NCBI RefSeq assembly: GCF_963966145.1
Contig: NC_091050.1
Span: forward strand, 12,276,001-12,340,000
Origin: Tenebrio molitor
Lineage: Eukaryota; Arthropoda; Insecta; Coleoptera; Tenebrionidae
Direction of reading: 5' to 3'
Length of the DNA stretch: 64,000 nt
The notes under the pieces were generated by a model, which was not told the origin of the DNA, ran no database searches, and saw only the letters and a program-made list of their open reading frames with translations. A program made the translations under genes and the position numbers. This document shows positions 39,343 to 51,667 of the stretch, in pieces. How positions within the stretch are numbered: position 1 is the stretch's first letter; every line of letters begins with the position of its first letter.

Positions 39343-42300
39343 TCTGCATCTTTGTAGATGGAAATAAGAAGATAATAGAAAGAAACTTTGGTATTTTCAT
39401 CTTTCCAGGTAGATAGTTTTCCAATTTAAGAAATACGAAAAAGTTAGAAAGAATCTTGTATGTGGAGTACACTTGCTAAGAATCAGGTCAGACCACAAAG
39501 TTTTCGAATTTTCTTCTTAGAGTGTGGGTTTTTCTTTCTTCCTAAGTGACTGGAGAAAACTTACTTTGCAAGAATTTTGCAGAGAATTGAAAGAATGTTT
39601 TGGTTGTTTTTGTGTCGAGACCAGAAATACGGGACACTGTAGATCCCATGGTATCTGTTCTCACCTTTTCATGACATTTTCTCTTTGGGAAGGTCCCATC
39701 GGAGGTCCATCGATCTCTTGTGTCAATCCGGTCAGTGTCAGTGCTCTTGGTTGAGCGTTCGCCTTCCGTCGAATCAAAAACCAGACGCAAACAGCCTCCT
39801 TTTTTTAAAATTAACCAGACAATGACCGCGTAATTTATTCCTTTCAATGCCGCCTTCTCGCCCAAATAAACAATTCACTTCGCCACAAAAACACGCCGCC
39901 AGTCTATATATTTTAAATTGGAATGTTTTATGTGGTGTCCAAGCGTGGTGGCACATTTCCGCGACGAAGGACCCGACAGCTGGCCAATCCGCGTCCATCC
40001 AGGAGGTCGTCCCGCCACCGACAATTTACAAATTCACACGTAATTCGGCCCTAATGACCGCCAATCACCGTGTAGATGATGTCGGATGGGTTGCACGTGA
40101 CTAGTGAAAATACGGTAGGCAGGACACGTAACATGTGAATTGTGGGCAACACCTGCGCCGGGTCACGCCACCAGCTCACCCACCCATGGCCTGACCCGCG
40201 GAAGTTCACCTGTCACACGTGAATTTATCGGCCGGTCACGGTCTTCGCCAATGGGAATCGATCAGTGCACGTCGGAAAGTTCAAGGTTTCCACGTCAAAA
40301 ACGCGAAAAAACCGGCAATTTTTTGGTCGACGGAACTGGAATTCACCAATTATCCTCTTAATTTATTGGGATTTTTGCATAATCGGATTGGCGGCCGTAA
40401 TTCACGTGGATTGTCCACGTAGATTTTTTTTTCACGGTGCGGTTCTAAGGTGCTGTGCTGGAAGCCGACACAAAGAGATGAGCAAACAAATAGTCATATC
40501 GACCTGTGGGGGACAAAAAATTAATGGAACGTTTTGGCCGACGCCACGGAACAAAAGAGAATGAAAAAGTGTCAAAAATGGAAAGAACAACAGACGAATG
40601 ATACAGTTGTCGAGTGCTGTAATTGTGGTGTCCGCAAACATCTGTTGTGGGTCCTCTCTTGCTTAAGTAATACAGGTGGTCAATAATTACAGTCTTTTTT
40701 TTTTGGCGAAAATGAGTTAAGAATCAACCGTTATAGCAATTATTGCGTTCATAGTTCAAGGTACGTCGATTTTTTTTTGGATTTGAAAAAAAAATTGATG
40801 AAAATTTGTGGTAGAACTGAAAAAAGTGCAGAAGTATTTTGTCTGTTTTTTCCAGAAAATACATACTCGTTAGTATGGTTAGAAATTAATTTTTAAAGCA
40901 TTCCAGAAACCAGATATGATTAACTTATAATAACATTTAAATTAATTCGTTAACTAATTGCTTAACACAGATTTGGTGTCTTGAATGCGGAAGGGATTGC
41001 TGAAAGGTCGCGAGAGATGTCAAAAAATGATTCCCTGAATCATTGGTTTTTGTTTTGCAGAGAAAGAGAAAAGTCACAGTTTTTGGGTTATAAGAAGGCA
41101 CCAATCCAATTATCTGGTCGTGACACTATTTTCGTCTTTTGCAAAATTTATTTTCTCAGACGTTTAATGGACGTCGCGTTAACATGAAACGTGGTCAATT
41201 ATGACCGCACAATATACAATGTACTTCCTGTGACAAGGCAATTAGAAACTACATAACCAGTTAATTATTTCCTAGACACCGGGCTACACAAAAAAGCACA
41301 AAATGACTTTTTACCCGTTGATCAACCCTCGTTTTGACATCCCATTAAAGCTTTTTCAATTATTGTTCTATTATTCCTGAGATTTTTCCTATTTGTAGAA
41401 GTGGAAGGAGAACCAACACTCTTTTAGAGACGACTCTTGAGCATTGCTTAATTACCACTTCTTTGTTCACTTCTTTCCTAGTAGATTCTCGCGTCTGGTG
41501 GAGCTTTTTCTGGTTTGTGCCTGCCTTAAGCGTCACCTTCGGGTCCTCTCTTGTGGATCCAATCGAACGGAACGTCATTTTGCATTAATTTAATGAACAC
41601 GAGCAGGCTTAGCCATTAGATAAATCCGAAGAGGTAATCTCGAGTGTTGCGCGCTATAAATGGAGGCGTCATTCGAAAACTTCCGTAAATTTATTTCTTC
41701 CACTCCATCTTCTATCTAATTAATTTCGTCACGTCGGTAATGCATATTCATTATTTTTTCCTCGCCTGCCCATTTTTTGGTCGATCCATCACGTTTCTAA
41801 CGTCTTCATGTCGAATCTCGATCTGGCGGAGCTGTTACGTTTCACATCTTCCAGTCCCACTTCAGCGACGGTGACTTAATTGTTTGTTGCGACGTCGATG
41901 ATGCGTGACCTTCTTGCACGATGGCACCGTCGTTTTATCAATTACGCCACGAGATCGATCGGCGATTTTCGCATCAAGAGGGAGATGCCCCCCTAAAGTG
42001 TAAAACGAAAGCACGCACACCCTCCAACGACGATAATTAGACGGTATCATGTCGGATGGGCAAGGGCGAAGAGGCACGGGCGACACCTCCACCGAACAAT
42101 TCGAAAAATCTACCTGTACCATCGACTCGCTCCGACATCAAAAGAGACGGAGGAGGACAACAAAAGCGTAGAGAGAGACCGACACCAGTCTGGTGGAATG
42201 TCTAGACAGAGAACGTGAACTGGATGGAGTTAACGATCGACGAAGAAAGTCGTACTTTTCGAGACTGGAATGTACAAAAAGTCGTCCGTGGGAAAGGTTC

Positions 42301-42924
42301 GCACGTATACGTACATCCACACACACGAACGGGGTCGCGAGGGTGGGTTCACGGCCCCCGGACCGCATTCTTTCGGCCACCCTCCCCGTTTCGAAATTAA
42401 TTCGGTCGGACGAAGAGCTTTCGGGCGACCGTTCGTCTAGAAACAACGGAAAGACGCACGGATGGTACCTGTGAGGTCGCGTCTGGAAACATGTTGCGAC
42501 GCGTCCAGACGTGATCTCGCCAGCAAGGCCGACAAGAAGCTAAAGCGGGGTTCACAGCGAGGCGCGCAGATGGTTCGAGATAAGTCGGGTGGGTTAATAG
42601 AGTTATTAGATAAGTCGGGTTTTTATAACGTCACGTATAATACACCAAATCGACAACTAAGTAGTGCCACGGAGTTAGGCACAGTATTCTTGTAAGGCAC
42701 CAGATGGCGGAGATTCCAAGGCACTATATTATTAAACACCTAAACCTTGAAAGTTAATTACATATAGATTTTTAATTTTCAAGAAGTGTGGTAACTCTTC
42801 GTTTTGTGATTGGATAAATTCGATGATTTGGACAATTAATAATGAAGTAATGAAAAAAAAAATTGGTTTTTCAAAGAGTTTTAGAAGTGTCCACTAGATC
42901 GGAGAATAGTGCATTTTTCATTTA

Positions 42925-43053
42925 GCGTATAATGATGACTATTAACCAAGAGGATGAAAATTGCAACACGAGCCGTAGGCGAGAGGTGGAATCATCCGAG
43001 TGAATAATAGCCATTATACGCGAGTTGAAGACCATACTTTCTCCACGACTATA
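42925..43053. mobile_element. Foldback element, copy B (related to 17368-17490)
   Basis: The left arm gcgtataatgatgactatta (42925) pairs with taatagccattatacgc (ending 43021). The loop carries acgagccgtaggcgag, as in copy A, and the tail ctttctccacgac matches copy A's gtttctctacgac. The two copies lie 25 kb apart on either side of exon 2. This is a dispersed family with no coding capacity. Confidence 0.75.
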
Positions 43054-45599
43054 CCAAGAAAAAACAACCTTTGAAAATTTAATTTGATTTTTAATATTTG
43101 ACAATTAAAATTGTGCCTCGTTTAGCGGTTGCTATGTGATGCGCGACTTATTGTTTACAAACGCATCCCATTGGCGATCTGCTGTTGTAGAATGAAAATA
43201 CGAGGGATGTGATTGGCCGACAGCTGTGGCTTTCAGTTATTCTATCACGGGGCGTGGAATTGATATTATTCTTTCATAGGATATCCAATTTGAAAAACCA
43301 AAAATATAACGTGGTACTTGGGAGGTTTTGTTTTACCGTTTTAAACCGCGCAACATATCCATTAAGAACCTGTCTGCCAGGTGGTTGTAAAGTCAAAAAT
43401 GAGAGTTTTTTTTTAAATTCGGTGAAGGTTGTTATTTAATGTAACGTAATCGGAATCTGGCAAGGGAATTAACCTGTCAGAAACTCTAAACTCTCGACAA
43501 CCGAGTTTGCGGCGTGAACCGAGCCTTACTCTCCTAATTCAGGATAACGCGAGGAAGTCGAGAATTTCCGCGGGTAGTGAAAGGATATCAGACATGTTAT
43601 TCAGCGCTTACAGTTACTTCACTGCCACAGATTTACTTCGTTATCAAACGACCCATTTGCTGAGGCCGTAAATACTTTTCTGCGAAAGTCTCTTATTAAT
43701 GACACCAATGAGCTGTCCGGCTCGGAAATCTATTGCTAGATTATTAAATGAGACCGTTCCACTGTTTCTTTGTCGTGCTTCGTTAACGGGGGTTCCGTTT
43801 TTATTCTCTCCGGTGAATGGATAACAGATACGTTCGCCCTCCTACTTTCCGCCAAAAAAATACGACCGCAAAGGGGGATGAATCCGCGGTCGGAGCGACC
43901 ACCACCCTGTCGTAAATCTCCCGAGAACTACCTGCTAAGTAGTCGCCGTCAAAAACGTATTACCTTATCGGGGTAATTATGAGGTTTGTTTTGAAATTTC
44001 TTCAAAGGTCAAAGGGTTGTACACTTCATTCAGCAAACACAAAGAGTCGAACAGGTTCGCCCTCGGATGCCTCTCGAGAATTGAATAGGGCGCAGGGACG
44101 CGGGGGCGGAAGAGGAATGTCCGTCGATGCTCGCTCCCAAAAAGAAGTCTTCCGGTTGAGCTTTTGAAAACATTAACAGTAACAGTTGCAGCTTCGATTT
44201 GAGATGATCGAGGGTTTAGGGCGCAGTTCGGGGGAGTTTTTTTTTTTTTTCGTTTTTATTTAAGAGTTTAGTCTGGAGATTATGTAAATTCGTGCTTAAA
44301 AAATCGCCGATTTCCGAACCGAACGACCGGAATGCAACTTTTCCCCGTTTCTCATTTCACATTCGAGGGTTGAGCGTCAATCGACAGCGTAATTCGACGA
44401 CCATTCATCCCCGTTAATTTGGGCGGAATCAATCCTCCCGTTTGAGACGCAGCACTCCAACAGTCTTCAATCTCCGGAGTCCGTTCAGATTAGCGCTTTT
44501 GTGGCGCGACAAAAATAAAAATGCATTCAGATTCGACACGATGGAGCCGTCCCGTGTTATTTTTTCCTCCGATGCGCGTTTGTTTACTTTTTTTCGGCGA
44601 AAATCCCAGCCGAGCGATTAAAAATGCGCCGAACTCGTTGCATACTCGCTCCGGAATCTGTAAGAAATGCCCGGAATCCACGAAATGGACGTCTTCGGCT
44701 CCATCTTGTCCTAATTACAAGACCGCGACAGGCCCGATTATAATAATCAAGGCGATGTTCTCACGTGTCCGTGCAATTAAATTTCAATAAAATTGCCGCA
44801 GTCGAGAGCCGGAGGATTATTATACAGTGTGATGTTATAATATTAGCAGACCGGTGTCTGTCATTAAGCCGCATTCGTATTTTCACCGAGTTTATTGCAT
44901 TAATTAAGAGCGAAGGTAGGTGTGTTTGAAATGAGACTTTACGAGCATCGCGGCTTTTGACAAAAATAGAAGCGGTGTAGGTGGGTGCGCGGCTGTTTGT
45001 TTTTTATTTTATTTTTTCGTTTTATTTTGGCGGCAAAATGGCACCGAGAGGTCGAGCGGGGGACGGGGGTGCTGACACCTGCTTTCGGGGGCGCGATTGC
45101 AAATCCGTTCCGGTGCTTTCCGGACGCATCTGGAGAAAATTCCATGCATAAATAACGAAGTTACGGCCGAGATGCAGTCGATATTCGAAGAGAATGCATC
45201 GCACTCCGGTGCATATCAAGTCGTTCTGTTTCGATGCAACAGGGGAGGACGGGGCCGTTCTTTCACATTCAATTTCAGATTTTCAGGATTTCGCATTTGT
45301 TTTATTGCTTTTTTTCTGGCAAAGTACGAACGAGTCAAATGGAAGCACAAATAGGATTATGTCTCGGAATATATTTAAATTTTCTGTTGCGTTGTTTTTT
45401 AGTAAAATGAAGGATATTTAAAAATCAGTGCACTGAAGAATTGTTATACAGTCTTAATAATAACTACTTGGCAATCTGATAATCGTTTTTTCTAATGTCA
45501 AAAAAAAAAATATAGTCTCGGTTACGGCTTAGTAAAATTTTTCCTAAGAAAGTGTACAGATTCTAAGTAATCAATATATTAGGTAGAAATGCACTATTC

Positions 45600-45870
45600 T
45601 TTTTTTTGATAAAGATTTCAAAATAATTATATGTGTGCCGTCTGCAAATACAATAAAATTTGCACTTAAAATGAAATTTAAAAAATGATTAAGATAAAAT
45701 AGAAAACCGTCAGCAATGAGATAGAACATTATGGGATTTCATGTTGTTATTATACCATCTTATGAATGTGAATCGAATAAATTGTACAAAACCAAGCTTA
45801 CTTTCAAGTAATATATTGTGTGAAACGCAGACAAAGGCTTTTGTAAAGTTCAAACAAATTGCTAGACAAG
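45600..45870 (-). mobile_element. Decayed non-LTR retrotransposon: reverse transcriptase palm fragment
   Basis: On the minus strand, about 45855-45780 translates as LNFTKAFVCVSHNILLESKL. This matches the reverse transcriptase segment usually seen as (D)F(S/T)KAFD.V.HNILL.KL. About 130 bp further, 45652-45605 reads VFADGTHIIILKSLS, corresponding to the catalytic FADD block with the second Asp changed to Gly. The intervening PQG turn is degraded, with at least two stops, and the spacing is shorter than in an intact domain. The fragment is inactive. It resembles CR1/Jockey-type LINEs, but the clade is not resolved. Confidence 0.7.
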
Positions 45871-46069
45871 AATAATCTTCTTTATACAATTTCTGGCATT
45901 TCCAGCAAAAGTAAAGATAGAGAAACCCAAACGAAAATTAAATAGTAATTTTGAATATTAATATTAGAAGTGATATTGTGGTAGCGATATTTCTCTCCTT
46001 TTTTTTCTCATCCAGCAGTAGAAGTGAAAATTAATTTTTTCTTACGCCTTCCAATTGACTTACCTAAAA

Positions 46070-46660
46070 TAATGCTTTATTTGCCCTCCGGCCTTTCGGA
46101 ATTCTCATTACAAACATAAAAAGGCAATTCCGAAAATTAAAATTTTTTTCCTATCCTTTTATCTTTCTTATCTCCCTTCCGTCTTCATTCTGTATTTCTC
46201 CCCGCTCCTTTCTTTCCCTTTTTCTGATTTCGCTACATCCATTCCGCATGTGCTCAATTGTTTCTCTCTCCTCATAGCACATTCTGCACCTCTCCTTCCA
46301 TCCAGTACCTGTTTTCTTTCTGCTCGTTCCCACATCTAAATCTCCCCATCATTTTTCTTTCTTTTACACTCTCTCTTTCCCCAGGTACTCCGGAATTTCC
46401 TCTGTCATACACCTCTTATGCGTCCTGTTGTATCTGGCTTCTCTGATTCTTTCCCTTTTTTCTTGCTTGTCCGTGTCTTTGTCCCTTTCACTCAGCTCTA
46501 CATTCATCCATTTTCCTTTTGCTCTTAATACTTATTTCCACTTCTTCACTGGCATACCCGTCTCTGATTGTATTTCTCTCTCTCCTTCTTCTCCGTGTTT
46601 TTTTTCTCTCTAGAATCCTGCACTCTTCGCTTCCATCCAATTTGTCTTCAAATTCTGCCA
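46070..46660 (-). mobile_element. 3' end of a non-LTR retrotransposon (LINE), frameshifted
   Basis: The minus strand encodes, across at least three reading frames, the highly charged C-terminal tail common in insect LINEs. The order is EECRILE, an Arg/Glu run and GYASEEVE; then KWMNVELSERDKDTDKQE and CMTEEIPEYLGKE; then RFRCGNEQKENRYWMEGE; and finally RCRMCYEERETIEHMRNGC, a C-x2-C-x8-H-x4-C zinc knuckle, ending GEIQNEDGREI. Frame changes near 46500, 46370 and 46310 show that it is a pseudogene. The following 3' sequence contains ccgaaaggccggagggcaaa before aataaag. The pyrimidine-rich look of the + strand here is simply the reverse of this Arg/Glu/Lys-rich coding. Family: Jockey/R1-like group, clade uncertain. 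Confidence 0.85.
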
Positions 46661-46864
46661 AGCAATTAATATGCTTATTTTGAAGACCTTTGTTGCTGCA
46701 AATAGCAAAACTTGACAATTCAAGTTCATCCAAGGTGCTGACAAGAAAAGACTTTCTATTGAAAGGTATAATACCAAGATTGTTTATTAATTTTTTAAAA
46801 GATCTAATTGCAGTGTGTTACACTTATCCAAACTGTAATCTGATGAAACGGTTTTAGATTAGGA

Positions 46865-46960
46865 TACCGGTTCGGCAGCTGTACCATTTGTATATAAATG
46901 TAATAATAGAGAAGTCAACGCAGACCCTTGAGGTATTCCTGCGCGACGTAAAAATTACTA
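46865..46960 (-). mobile_element. Decayed reverse transcriptase fragment (PQG turn)
   Basis: On the minus strand, from about 46955 the frame reads AGIPQGSALTSLLLHLYTNG, a good match to the AGVPQGS.L.P.L...Y.ND block of Jockey-type reverse transcriptases. Just upstream, in another frame, KLFIVGSVVSNFYV resembles the strand that precedes this block, so there is a frameshift. It lies 200 bp upstream (minus sense) of the LINE 3' end at 46070-46660. It may be the same insertion with a large internal deletion, or a second element. Confidence 0.65.
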
Positions 46961-48791
46961 ACCACTGATCCGACTATGAAAAGTTTTTTTCTTCTATAAT
47001 ATGTAATCAGGAACTAGCAGTTAGGTCTAATCCGATTTGATACTACCGTGTGATCGAAAATAAAAAAAATCGAGATGGCCATGATTAATACACTGTCATC
47101 CCGGACTTTCAAGGCACTTACCAACAACTTGCCTTGATTCTTTTGTTTTTCCATACCTGAAAAACAACGTGTTCAAAAATAGGCCTGGCACAATTCCCGA
47201 ATTAATGCAAGTAATTACTGATAACTGCAATTTAATTGATGTCCCAGCTTTGCGAAGGTCATCTGAAAACATGAAGCGAAGAGAGTAGCATTATGTTTGG
47301 AAGCTGAAGCCAGACATTTGGAACATTTACTCTAGTTTACTCTTGTTTGGAGCTCCTCGTGATTCTTTTACAACCAACAGGTCACACATAATGCACGTCT
47401 TTATGAAAATCAAGATTTCAACGTTCTCAAAATCACTAACCTAACTTTTGAGACTGACATCTGATTTTAACTTAACGAAATGCCAACTGAAATTTTTGGT
47501 CACAGCTAACTAATTTTTTTTTCGATTTCAAGGTATTATCGTTACATTAATTTTTCTTAAAATCCAACTTCATGTCTTTTCAATTATGCGCATGAGGTGA
47601 ATCACATGAAAACCTAAACCATTCCAAAACATTTTTTTTTTCTTCAAATAAATCTTGCCTTGTGAATTGCAGCAAAATCATGTTGCAATACCCATTTCAT
47701 TTCTTGTAATTCGCTTCTTCTTGTTCTCCCTTCTTTTTTATAAGTGATGGAAATATAAGAAAATCTTTCTAGATAAATTTCTTTTGAAGAGAGACATGCA
47801 GTGCAATTTAAATCAGCAGATAAAAAATAAATTTGACAAAAAACAAATCCGTTTTCTACTCAAGAGGTTGATGAGAACTGTGATTGGTTGAGCTAGGTCG
47901 GTACAAAGGTACTAATTTGAACGTCTTTCTTTCTTTGAGGCTTTTATTTTACCTATTTTTGCTGCACTCATACGTGCTCGAATCACTATTCAACACGCTT
48001 AATTATAAAAAATGTATTATCACTTATATTAAAGTACTAATTGCCGAGGTTAACTGGTTGTCTTCTTTTGTACGCAATCTTCTAGGAAATTATACGTGTG
48101 CATTAGGATTTATTGAAATTTTTATAAGTTGCATCACTTTGCTTATGTCGACGAATAACGACACGTTTTTCAGAAGCGCATTGCCGCAAAACACATGAAA
48201 CTGTTATTGAGGCCAATCACTTGTCGCGGAATGTATGTGCACATAGCAATTAGAATTCATTAGAAGTTATGTTATGTATTATGTCTGCAATTTTTCCAAA
48301 TTCTTCGCATTTGTTACGTAAAGGTAAACTCGAGGAATAGAAACTGCAATAGTTCATTAGGAAACTGCAAACTTCTTGGAAAGCACGAATCGCCAAAAAG
48401 TACTTTTTTAGCCTCCTCAACTCTAAATGACATGTTTACACATTTTGAACAGCTAGGGTATCTTGATTTTTACGTACTAATCAAACTATCTGTCATTTTA
48501 CCGCAGTGTGTAAAATAACAAGAAAATTTTAAGCTTTCTGGAACCTCCAAAAAAATGTTTAGCGTATCACAAGTAAAATCCATTTATACTAAGACAAGAT
48601 ACCGCTACCATTAATCCGCTCAGTTTTCAAAAACGAACAGAAATTAATTGTTTTCTTCTAAAGTCTGATGGCGCTATCTTGACAGTCTTTGACAGGTTTT
48701 GCAAAATTATAGGTTACAACAAATTTCAAATTTGAGAAAACAAGTACATACTTAATGGGTCGTCGGCCAAAAAGATTAATACAGTACTAAT

Positions 48792-48891
48792 GCGGTAGGC
48801 ATTTTACATCGCTCGGTTTTTGTTAAAACACTCCCGCTGCGCGGTCGTTTTTATTCTAAAAAACCTCGCGCTGTAAAATCTAGCCTACCGC
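48792..48891. mobile_element. Palindromic foldback element (100 bp)
   Basis: The left arm gcggtaggcattttacatcg (48792) and the right arm cgctgtaaaatctagcctac then cgc (ending 48891) are near-perfect reverse complements. They continue inward as ctcggtttttg paired with aaaaaacctcg. The centre ccgctgcgcgg is itself self-complementary. It is unrelated in sequence to the other foldbacks here. Confidence 0.72.
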
Positions 48892-50906
48892 ATATGTAAT
48901 GCAAATAACTATTACAACTTTGGTTTTTGTGTTTTGAGTTCTAAGAAAGTTCCTAAAAGATTCGCTTTGTCAAGTAACCACTTAATTCCGAAAAACTTTA
49001 TTGGAAATTTCCTTCAGCACCTTTCCATTAATTTCTACATTTGATAATACAGTTGTAGTTCTGTTTCGTCTTGATTCTTATTGCCATACTTTTTTTTTCT
49101 TCCTTACGTTGAGTCTTTGAGTGATTAAATCCACATCTGGAGCGTTGCCGGACGCTAGAATATTCGTAGGCCGCATCTATTCCGTTGAGCGACACAAATT
49201 TCATCATCCTCTCAAAGGACTCTGCATCCGCCATTATAATAATGAAATATTTGCTTTCCATCTTTTCAGAAGCAACCGTCTTGTACGTTTTCGTGTTTGT
49301 AAAAAAAAAAAACAAACCTCGAGGCAGCCGGTCCTGATTGTCGTCTAACGTCTAAACGGCGCCTTTTAGGGATGATTAACGAAATTACTCGCGCCTGTGT
49401 TGAATTCATAATTAACACACCTCCTCCATGGTGATGTAGTGCGCTTATTTCCCCGCAATCTTGTACGGCGAGCCCCGACCGCTGTTCCCCGTCCTGAAAC
49501 AGATCGAGCTCATAGTTTTGAACTGATGAAGACATTAATTAGTCGGAATGTTCGCACTGGGACGTCTCTCCGGTTGTTCCGCAACAACCGAACACCGGAT
49601 TTCGCACAAGAACGACAATTCATTCCGACAAGAGGGATGATACGGCGGCCACGTCCGGCCCCCGCGATAAATCCGCCAGACACCTTCCCCGATACGTTCC
49701 CGATTCGGGCCCCGTCGCGGAGCCCCACACCGTCCGGAAGCGTCGCCGTCGCCGTAAATTTCATCCGGGATATTTCCCGACGAGACATGTGTTTTTCCGG
49801 GAAATTACTGCGACGTTCGCGGAACAACTCGACTGTGGTGCTTTATACTACAATTTTCTTTAGCGGTGAAGTCGAGCGTGGCGCAATTTTCTTCCGGGGG
49901 ATGTCCCAGATGAGTACGACTTTCTTTTTGAACCATTTACCACCCCGAAATTCGATAAGGAGTGGTGAAATGCAGAAAGCGCCGCATCAAACATTCACAC
50001 GGCGTAATGAGGGGGATAAAAAATTGTAATTTTACAAAATGCTCTCTTTTTACGCCGCCATAAAAGTTCTTGGTTTTATTTTCGTGGTTGACCTTTGTCG
50101 TCGTAAAAGCGATTCGTAAATGGTCGCGGTTGTAATCGGCGCAATTTTTGCGAAATAACACTAGAATAATTTTTTTCGGATCGAAATTTTGTGGGAGTCG
50201 CGGTGCGAAATTTATTATTCAGGCTGTCGCCAGTGCAAGTGTTCGCCGTTTCTGTTGAATTAAATTTCAGTCGAGCAAAATATTTCAAATCCCCTTCGAC
50301 CTGTTTTTGCAGCGAGTGATTCCCAGATTGCTTAATCCATTTTGTGCAAGGGAAACGTAAGCTTTTTCTTGTAATTTAGTCGGGACGAATCTGCGCGGAC
50401 GTCATTGTTTTCTTTGGCGATTGGTCGAATTAAGAGAACCGAAACCAATTTGAGAGACGTTCTGTCGGAATTAAGACCTGACACGTCCGCTCCAGCTCCG
50501 GAACTTTCCAAATCCTTTTATGTGTTGTCGCGAATTAAAATTTACACCGTGGGGTGTGGAGTTTTTGGGATCTGACCCCAAATCGCGAATAAATCATGAA
50601 TGAGGGGCGAGAACGAATCGCCCATTGATGGGTGGCGATCGACTTTCCGGTGGGACACGCAGACAAAAATAAAGGAGCGACTCTTCACGTCGCTTTTTAC
50701 TGATCGGAATGGCTTATCGAACGGTCAACGGCCCCCGTACAAAATGCATCATTTTCAAACAAAACGTTTCGCGGAGATGTGTGTGGGCCACGTTATTAAT
50801 TGATGTTGTTTACATTCATCAACACCCACACGCTCCACACTCCGAGTTTCTAATTTATCCGTTTTGTTCCATATTTAGGCATAATTGGAGGATCTCTTTG
50901 TTGCAG

Positions 50907-51667
50907 ATCACGTTTCCGACCTGTCCCGTCAGTCCGAAAACAAGACTCTTCTCCTCTTCACCCAGGTCTACAAGGGCATGGCGGTGCTGTCGCGGGACCC
51001 GATCAAGACGCTCTACTCCGACATAAGGAACTACATCTTGGTGAACACGACCCAAGCCGAGATCTCCACGGGGATCGACATCAAAGCGAGCGTGTCCCAG
51101 TTCTTCACCGACTTCTTCCCGCTGGTCTACCACCACATCTTGCACATCAACGGCAGCCAGGACTTCGCTCCGGACTACAAGCTCTGCTTGAAGAAGACCA
51201 CCGAGACGATCCTGCCGTTCGGGGAGATCCCCAAGCAGGTGTCGCAGTCGCTATCGAAAAGCCTCGAGGCGACGAGACTCCTCCTGCAGGCCTTCACGAT
51301 AGGCACGGAAGTGTTGAACACGACCGGGAGACTGCTGGTGGACGAGGGCGGCAAGAGCAACGCCGAGTGCCACGAGGCGCTGTTGAAGATGACCTACTGT
51401 CCCAAGTGCCAGGGGTTGGTGAAGCACGCCAAGCCGTGCTCCGGGTACTGCCTCAACGTGCTGAGAGGCTGCCTGACGAAGTACGTGGCGGAGCTGGACT
51501 CGCCGTGGAACGGGTACGTGGAGGGCATCGAGAGCCTCATCAACGCCATGAAGAAGAACAAGGAGGATGCGGGCGTGAACGCAGACGCCGCCATCAGGTC
51601 CCTCGACACGAAGATATCCGAGTCGATCATGCGGGCGATGCAGAAGGGCAAGGACATCGACGCCAAG
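50907..51667 (+). CDS. Glypican (Dally-like), coding exon 3: cysteine-rich helical core
   Basis: This 761-bp exon encodes residues 113-366 of a heparan sulfate proteoglycan core that is secreted to the cell surface. It starts after ttgttgcag (50906) and ends at aag|gtaggg (donor at 51668, phase 0). Visible family features are: VSQFFTDFFPLVYHH; Cys206 followed by LPFGEIPKQVSQSLSKSLEA; a TEVLNTT segment resembling GPC3; and the signature cluster from Cys277 (YCPKCQGL) through KPCSGYC to GC at Cys301. Cysteines are at 206, 267, 277, 280, 290, 294 and 301. N-glycosylation sequons start at Asn124, 159, 194 and 250. The resemblance to glypican-3/5 rather than 1/2/4/6 points to dally rather than dally-like (dlp). 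The exon is GC-rich (clearly above its introns) and its codons end mostly in C or G. The ORF runs on 15 codons past the donor, to a stop at 51713-51715. The protein's last three core cysteines, Ser-Gly attachment sites and GPI signal are not in the window. Confidence 0.96.

Larger units (their letters stand above)
20972..50906 (+). other. Intron 2 of the glypican gene (29,935 bp, phase 1)
   Basis: The intron runs from gtgagt at 20972 to ttgttgcag at 50906. The CpG-rich segments 20972-26150, 26290-28250, 28700-33200, 35500-42900 and 48900-50900 show no recognisable coding exon, tRNA or rRNA. AT-rich islands at about 33.2-35.5 kb and 45.4-48.8 kb hold decayed transposable elements and one candidate antisense ORF, listed separately. 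Confidence 0.9.

Noticed and set aside
46150..46620. Pyrimidine-rich low-complexity tract on the + strand
   Set aside because: It is fully explained as the complement of the Arg/Glu/Lys-rich C-terminal coding of a LINE on the minus strand.
47884..48198. 104-codon hydrophobic + ORF
   Set aside because: It has no ATG at its start, its content is what AT-rich DNA gives by chance, and it lies in a transposon-rich island.
49439..50029. 196-codon + ORF
   Set aside because: It is Arg/Pro-rich with no recognised motif, and the start codon is not ATG at the listed position. It is consistent with a chance ORF in CpG-rich intron.
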